Source: Sphingosinicella sp041621755 (GTDB lineage Bacteria > Pseudomonadota > Alphaproteobacteria > Sphingomonadales > Sphingomonadaceae). From it: a DNA stretch of 45,657 nucleotides. Numbering within the stretch: the first letter of the stretch is position 1; each line of letters begins with the position of its first letter. Below the pieces are notes generated by a model. That model was given only the letters and a program-made list of their open reading frames with translations, ran no database searches and had not been told where the DNA came from. Of the stretch, positions 43,340-45,657 are shown one piece after another. A program made the position numbers and the translations under genes. The stretch spans positions 1 through 45,657 of the forward strand of contig JBFKAE010000006.1 of assembly GCA_041621755.1 (NCBI GenBank), in the 5' to 3' direction.

Positions 43340-44758
43340 TCAGCTGCCCTGGACACCGGCGGGGGTCACCGTCTGGGTGCCTTTCAGGCCGACCGGGAAT
43401 TGGTTGAGATAGGCATTGGGCTTGCTGCCATCGAACACCTTGCCATCGATGAAGCCGCTTTGCGGGGCCTTGAAACCATTGGTTTCAGGCAAGGCGCTCG
43501 CCGGAATAACGCCATCCGTAGCAAGCTTTTTCGCGGCGATCATATAAAGGTCGGGGCGATAGACGGCCTTGGCGGTCGAAAAATACCATTCGTCGGTTTG
43601 CGCCTCGGCAATTTGCCCCCAGCGGCGCATCTGCGTGAGATACCAGACGGCGTCGGAATAGAAGGGATAGCCTGCATATTCGCGGAAGAAGATGTTGAAA
43701 TCGGGTGCCGCGCGGCTGTCGCCCGGTTCGAAGGTAAAGCTGCCGGTCATCGAGCTGGCGATGACGGCGGCGTCTGCGCCGACATAATTTGGCCGCGCGA
43801 GGATTTCGACGGCTTCCTTGCGGTTCGCGCCCTTGTCCGCGTCGAGCCACTGCTGGGCCTTGATGACGGCGCGCAGCAATGCGGCGGTGGTTTCAGGATA
43901 TTTTTCGGCGAAGTCCTTGCGCAGGCCGAGAACTTTTTCCGGGTTCAGGTGCCAGATCTGTTCGTCGGTCACGACCGGAACACCGATCTTTTTCTGCACG
44001 GCGGCCTGGTTCCACGGTTCGCCGACGCAATAGCCTTCAATGGTTCCGGCTTCGAGCGTCGCGGGCATTTGCGGGGGCGGCGTGACCGACAGCTTGACGT
44101 CGGCGTTGACTGTTCCACCGACATCGCCCGGTGTATAATAGCCCGGATTGAGTCCACCTGCGGCGAGCCAGTAGCGCAGTTCGTAATTGTGCGTCGAAAC
44201 CGGGAAAACCATGCCCATGTTGAAAGGCTTGCCTTCGCGCTTGAAGCTGGCGACGACAGGTTTCAGCGCGCTTGCCGAAATCGGGTGCTTCGGTTTGCCG
44301 TCGGCACCCTTTGGCAAATCGTCCTTGATCATGTCCCAGACCTTGTTCGACAGCGTGATGGCGTTGCCGTTGAGGTCGAGGCTCAAGGGCGCAATAAGGT
44401 CGGCCTTGGTGCCATAACCGATCGTTGCGGCGAGCGGCTGCCCGGCCAGCATGTGCGCGCCGTCGAGCTGCCCGCCAATGACGCCGTCAAGCAGCACTTT
44501 CCAGTTCGCCTGCGGTTCAAGCGTGACGTTCAGACCTTCTTCGGCGAAAAAGCCTTTCTCCTTTGCAATCGCCAGCGGCGCCATGTCGGTCAGCTTGATG
44601 AAGCCGAGCTTCAAAGATGGCTTTTCGACGGCGTGTGCGCTGATATCGACGACAATATCTTCGGCCTTTTCCGGTGCGTTATTGCCGCAACCGGCAAGAA
44701 GCGCTGCCGTCATGGTCATCAGGAAAGTGCGTTTGCTTAGCATGCTTGGCATCGTCAT
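43340..44758 (-). CDS. nrtA: Nitrate ABC transporter substrate-binding lipoprotein
   Basis: Periplasmic nitrate/nitrite-binding protein of the CmpA/NrtA/NasF family, anchored as a lipoprotein. The N-terminus MTMPSMLSKRTFLMTMTAAL ends in the lipobox LLAGC, followed by a flexible GNNAPEKAEDI linker. The binding domain begins KLGFIKLTDMAPLAIAKEKG, characteristic of the family, and contains MLAGQPLAATIGYG and EGYCVGEPWNQAAVQKKIG. Length is 472 aa. The ATG at 44758 has GAAGGA four bases upstream; the frame opens slightly further up but that start lacks support. The terminator-bearing leader ends about 50 bases before this start, so expression is probably controlled by antitermination. Confidence 0.94.
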   Translation of the reverse strand: MTMPSMLSKRTFLMTMTAALLAGCGNNAPEKAEDIVVDISAHAVEKPSLKLGFIKLTDMAPLAIAKEKGFFAEEGLNVTLEPQANWKVLLDGVIGGQLDGAHMLAGQPLAATIGYGTKADLIAPLSLDLNGNAITLSNKVWDMIKDDLPKGADGKPKHPISASALKPVVASFKREGKPFNMGMVFPVSTHNYELRYWLAAGGLNPGYYTPGDVGGTVNADVKLSVTPPPQMPATLEAGTIEGYCVGEPWNQAAVQKKIGVPVVTDEQIWHLNPEKVLGLRKDFAEKYPETTAALLRAVIKAQQWLDADKGANRKEAVEILARPNYVGADAAVIASSMTGSFTFEPGDSRAAPDFNIFFREYAGYPFYSDAVWYLTQMRRWGQIAEAQTDEWYFSTAKAVYRPDLYMIAAKKLATDGVIPASALPETNGFKAPQSGFIDGKVFDGSKPNAYLNQFPVGLKGTQTVTPAGVQGS

Positions 44759-44810
44759 TCTGTCCTTCAAAAAATCCAAACCCGGGACTTTTCGGCTGGC
44801 GTGCAGACGC

Positions 44811-44856
44811 AAAAAAACCGCCTCGACGATGGATCCCCAAGGAACCTGTCGGGCGG
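44811..44856 (-). terminator. Intrinsic terminator in the nrtA leader
   Basis: Read on the minus strand, CCGCC-CGAC (44856-44848) pairs with GTCG-A-GGCGG (44827-44818), one bulged A; the inner arm GGTTCC pairs with GGATCC, one mismatch. Seven U follow directly (44817-44811). The stem, its GC-rich base and the U-run make it a strong terminator, placed 52 bases ahead of the nrtA start. Stopping here by default and reading through on nitrate is the expected logic of a nas leader. Confidence 0.85.
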
Positions 44857-44867
44857 CATCATTGCCG
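44854..44867 (-). promoter_or_regulatory. Leader hairpin P2, ANTAR-type hexaloop
   Basis: On the minus strand CGGC-AATGAT-GCCG forms a four-base stem with a six-base loop that has A at position 1 and G at position 4, the two bases reported as conserved in ANTAR-target hairpins. Its 3' arm shares bases 44854-44856 with the 5' arm of the terminator, so the two cannot both form. This is what an antiterminator must do. Confidence 0.65.
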
Positions 44868-44899
44868 TCGCATTTGAGCTGAAAAGCTTTGTCTCGATG

Positions 44900-44919
44900 C
44901 CAGCCCGCCTTTGGGCCGG
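44900..44919 (-). promoter_or_regulatory. Leader hairpin P1, ANTAR-type hexaloop
   Basis: On the minus strand CCGGCCC pairs with GGGCTGG (seven pairs, one G-U) around the six-base loop AAAGGC, again with A at position 1 and G at position 4. P1 lies 32 bases upstream of P2 in the transcript. Two tandem hexaloop hairpins followed by a terminator are the recognised shape of NasT/NasR RNA targets. Confidence 0.65.
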
Positions 44920-44936
44920 ATCGAATAATTGGTTGC

Positions 44937-44980
44937 CGGATACTCTTATCCGACGCCCTCTATCTCACATAGATTCGGAT
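44937..44980 (-). promoter_or_regulatory. Mutually exclusive stems upstream of P1
   Basis: In transcript order the leader has ATCCGA (44980-44975), TCGGATA (44953-44947) and TATCCG (44942-44937). The middle segment can pair with either neighbour: with the first it encloses a small hairpin TCTAT/ATAGA (44973-44959), with the second it makes a six-base stem with a four-base AGAG loop. These could be part of the promoter-proximal control or a further switch; the function is not known. Confidence 0.45.
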
Positions 44981-44985
44981 CTTGT

Positions 44986-45006
44986 GCAAGTGCGTTTCGC
45001 ACTTGC
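44986..45006. repeat. Perfect 9-base inverted repeat just after the nasS-like gene
   Basis: GCAAGTGCG and CGCACTTGC flank a three-base loop, six bases past the nasS stop. No U-tract follows on the minus strand, so it is probably not a plain terminator; it may protect the nasS mRNA end or serve as an operator for the leader promoter. Confidence 0.6.
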
Positions 45007-45012
45007 AGCATT

Positions 45013-45657
45013 TTATTCTGCGATCCCGTGCTGTTCTGCGAGATAGGCGTCCAGTTGATCGGGATCGAACGCCCGGCCATCGAAAAACGCGTCGGGGCCA
45101 AGAATAAGTCGCCCTTCAACCGTGCCAACACCAAGCGGTGTTTCAATGCCGCCTTCGAGTTTGGCGTTGGCGCCGGGCAGTGCGGCGCCTGTCCCGGCAA
45201 GCGCGGCGCGATAAATATCCGGGCGGAAACAGGCTTGCGCGGCTGCATATCCCGCGACGGATTTTTCGACATGTCCGGCGAACACCATTTGCGTATAGAG
45301 CCAGGCGGCCTGGCTGACCCACGGGAAATTGGCCGCTTCGCGGTGCTGAAACATGAAGTCGGGGATGTGGACGGGCGGCTTCCCGGCGGCAAAGGTGATT
45401 CGGTCCGAAATCGCCCGTTCGATCAAACGCTGTGGACCGTCGAGATAATCCTTGCGTGCGAGAATTGCTGAAACCTCGCCAAGACGATCCGCATCAATAA
45501 AGGCTTCCCCCGCCCGATAGAGCGCCCGGATCAGCCGCTTCACAAGCTCGGTATCTGTCTCCAGTCGCGAAGACGGTATTGCCAGCACCTTTTCCACCCC
45601 GCGCCGCCAGATTTGCGAGGTTACCGCGACGATCACACCATCGCCGCGATCGACGGC
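45013..45657 (-). CDS. nasS: NasS-like nitrate/nitrite sensor, CmpA/NrtA fold (partial, runs off the right edge)
   Basis: C-terminal 214 residues of a periplasmic-binding-protein-fold protein closely allied to NrtA. The frame is still open at base 45657, so a start inside the window is not assumed. The visible part contains GDGVIVAVTSQIWRRGVEKV at its beginning and HREAANFPWVSQAAWLYTQM near its middle, both typical of the NrtA/NasS family. NasS proteins are cytosolic, lack a signal peptide, bind nitrate or nitrite and release the ANTAR antiterminator NasT. That this is NasS and not a second transport protein is inferred from its place ahead of a terminator-bearing leader; the N-terminus that would prove it is outside the window. 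nasT is not visible. Confidence 0.72.
   Translation of the reverse strand, partial: AVDRGDGVIVAVTSQIWRRGVEKVLAIPSSRLETDTELVKRLIRALYRAGEAFIDADRLGEVSAILARKDYLDGPQRLIERAISDRITFAAGKPPVHIPDFMFQHREAANFPWVSQAAWLYTQMVFAGHVEKSVAGYAAAQACFRPDIYRAALAGTGAALPGANAKLEGGIETPLGVGTVEGRLILGPDAFFDGRAFDPDQLDAYLAEQHGIAE

Noticed and set aside
43250..44740. 496-codon frame antisense to nrtA
   Set aside because: The composition is that of a shadow frame. nrtA on the other strand has a lipobox, a Shine-Dalgarno sequence and family motifs.
44868..44899. Third hairpin AGCT/AGCT between P1 and P2
   Set aside because: The four-base stem is weak and its loop lacks the A1/G4 pattern, so it is not counted as an ANTAR hairpin.

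Overview
The window is a GC-rich, gene-dense chromosomal segment. It most resembles an alphaproteobacterium, probably a sphingomonad. The grounds are general: high GC, tightly overlapped genes, dnaN-recF-gyrB in order, an AUR1-like PAP2 enzyme beside glycolipid-type glycosyltransferases, and short palindromic intergenic repeats with a GGATTCCCG/CGGGAATGAC signature. No rRNA, tRNA, phage, transposase or CRISPR was seen. Both window edges cut genes: maeB on the left and a NasS-like gene on the right.

Layout. 1-9.4 kb: partial malic enzyme (-), mutS and glnD (+), then a CPA1-type cation/proton antiporter and a tandem-domain universal stress protein (-). 9.4-14.1 kb: the replication/repair cluster dnaN-recF-gyrB (-). 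14.2-18.5 kb: a three-gene ABC export module (ATPase, FtsX-like permease, HlyD-like adaptor) downstream of scoAB, all on the minus strand. 18.6-22.6 kb (+): histidine phosphatase, rlmN, a cyclopropane-fatty-acid synthase-like enzyme and a PlsC acyltransferase; the last two are translationally coupled. 22.7-24.6 kb: a secreted EF-hand protein with its own terminator (-), then argG (+). 24.7-29.1 kb: a membrane glycolipid-type cassette (PAP2/AUR1-like, GtrA, GT2, and an unassigned large GT-C-like membrane protein). 29.1-30.9 kb: yggT-folD-marC (-). 30.9-31.25 kb: the only gene-free stretch over 300 bases, holding two related REP-like palindromes in opposite orientation. 31.25-33.1 kb: an ABC-F ATPase (+), convergent and overlapping with the next block.

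33.1-45.7 kb is one assimilatory nitrate/nitrite block on the minus strand. In transcription order it reads: NasS-like nitrate sensor (C-terminal half only), a 254-base leader, nrtA (binding lipoprotein), nrtB (permease), a fused double ATPase (nrtCD), an outer-membrane porin, nirB, nirD, nasA and cobA (siroheme precursor methyltransferase). Most junctions overlap or lie within about 20 bases, so this is probably one transcript that takes nitrate from outside the cell to ammonium and supplies the siroheme precursor.

The most striking structure is the nrtA leader. Read on the minus strand, it holds two hairpins with six-base loops that have A at position 1 and G at position 4. The second shares three bases with the 5' arm of a strong intrinsic terminator (seven U) that ends just before the nrtA ribosome site. 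This is the architecture expected for ANTAR (NasT/NasR-type) antitermination, and it sits directly downstream of a nasS-like gene. NasT itself is not in the window. Further alternative stems lie upstream in the same leader.
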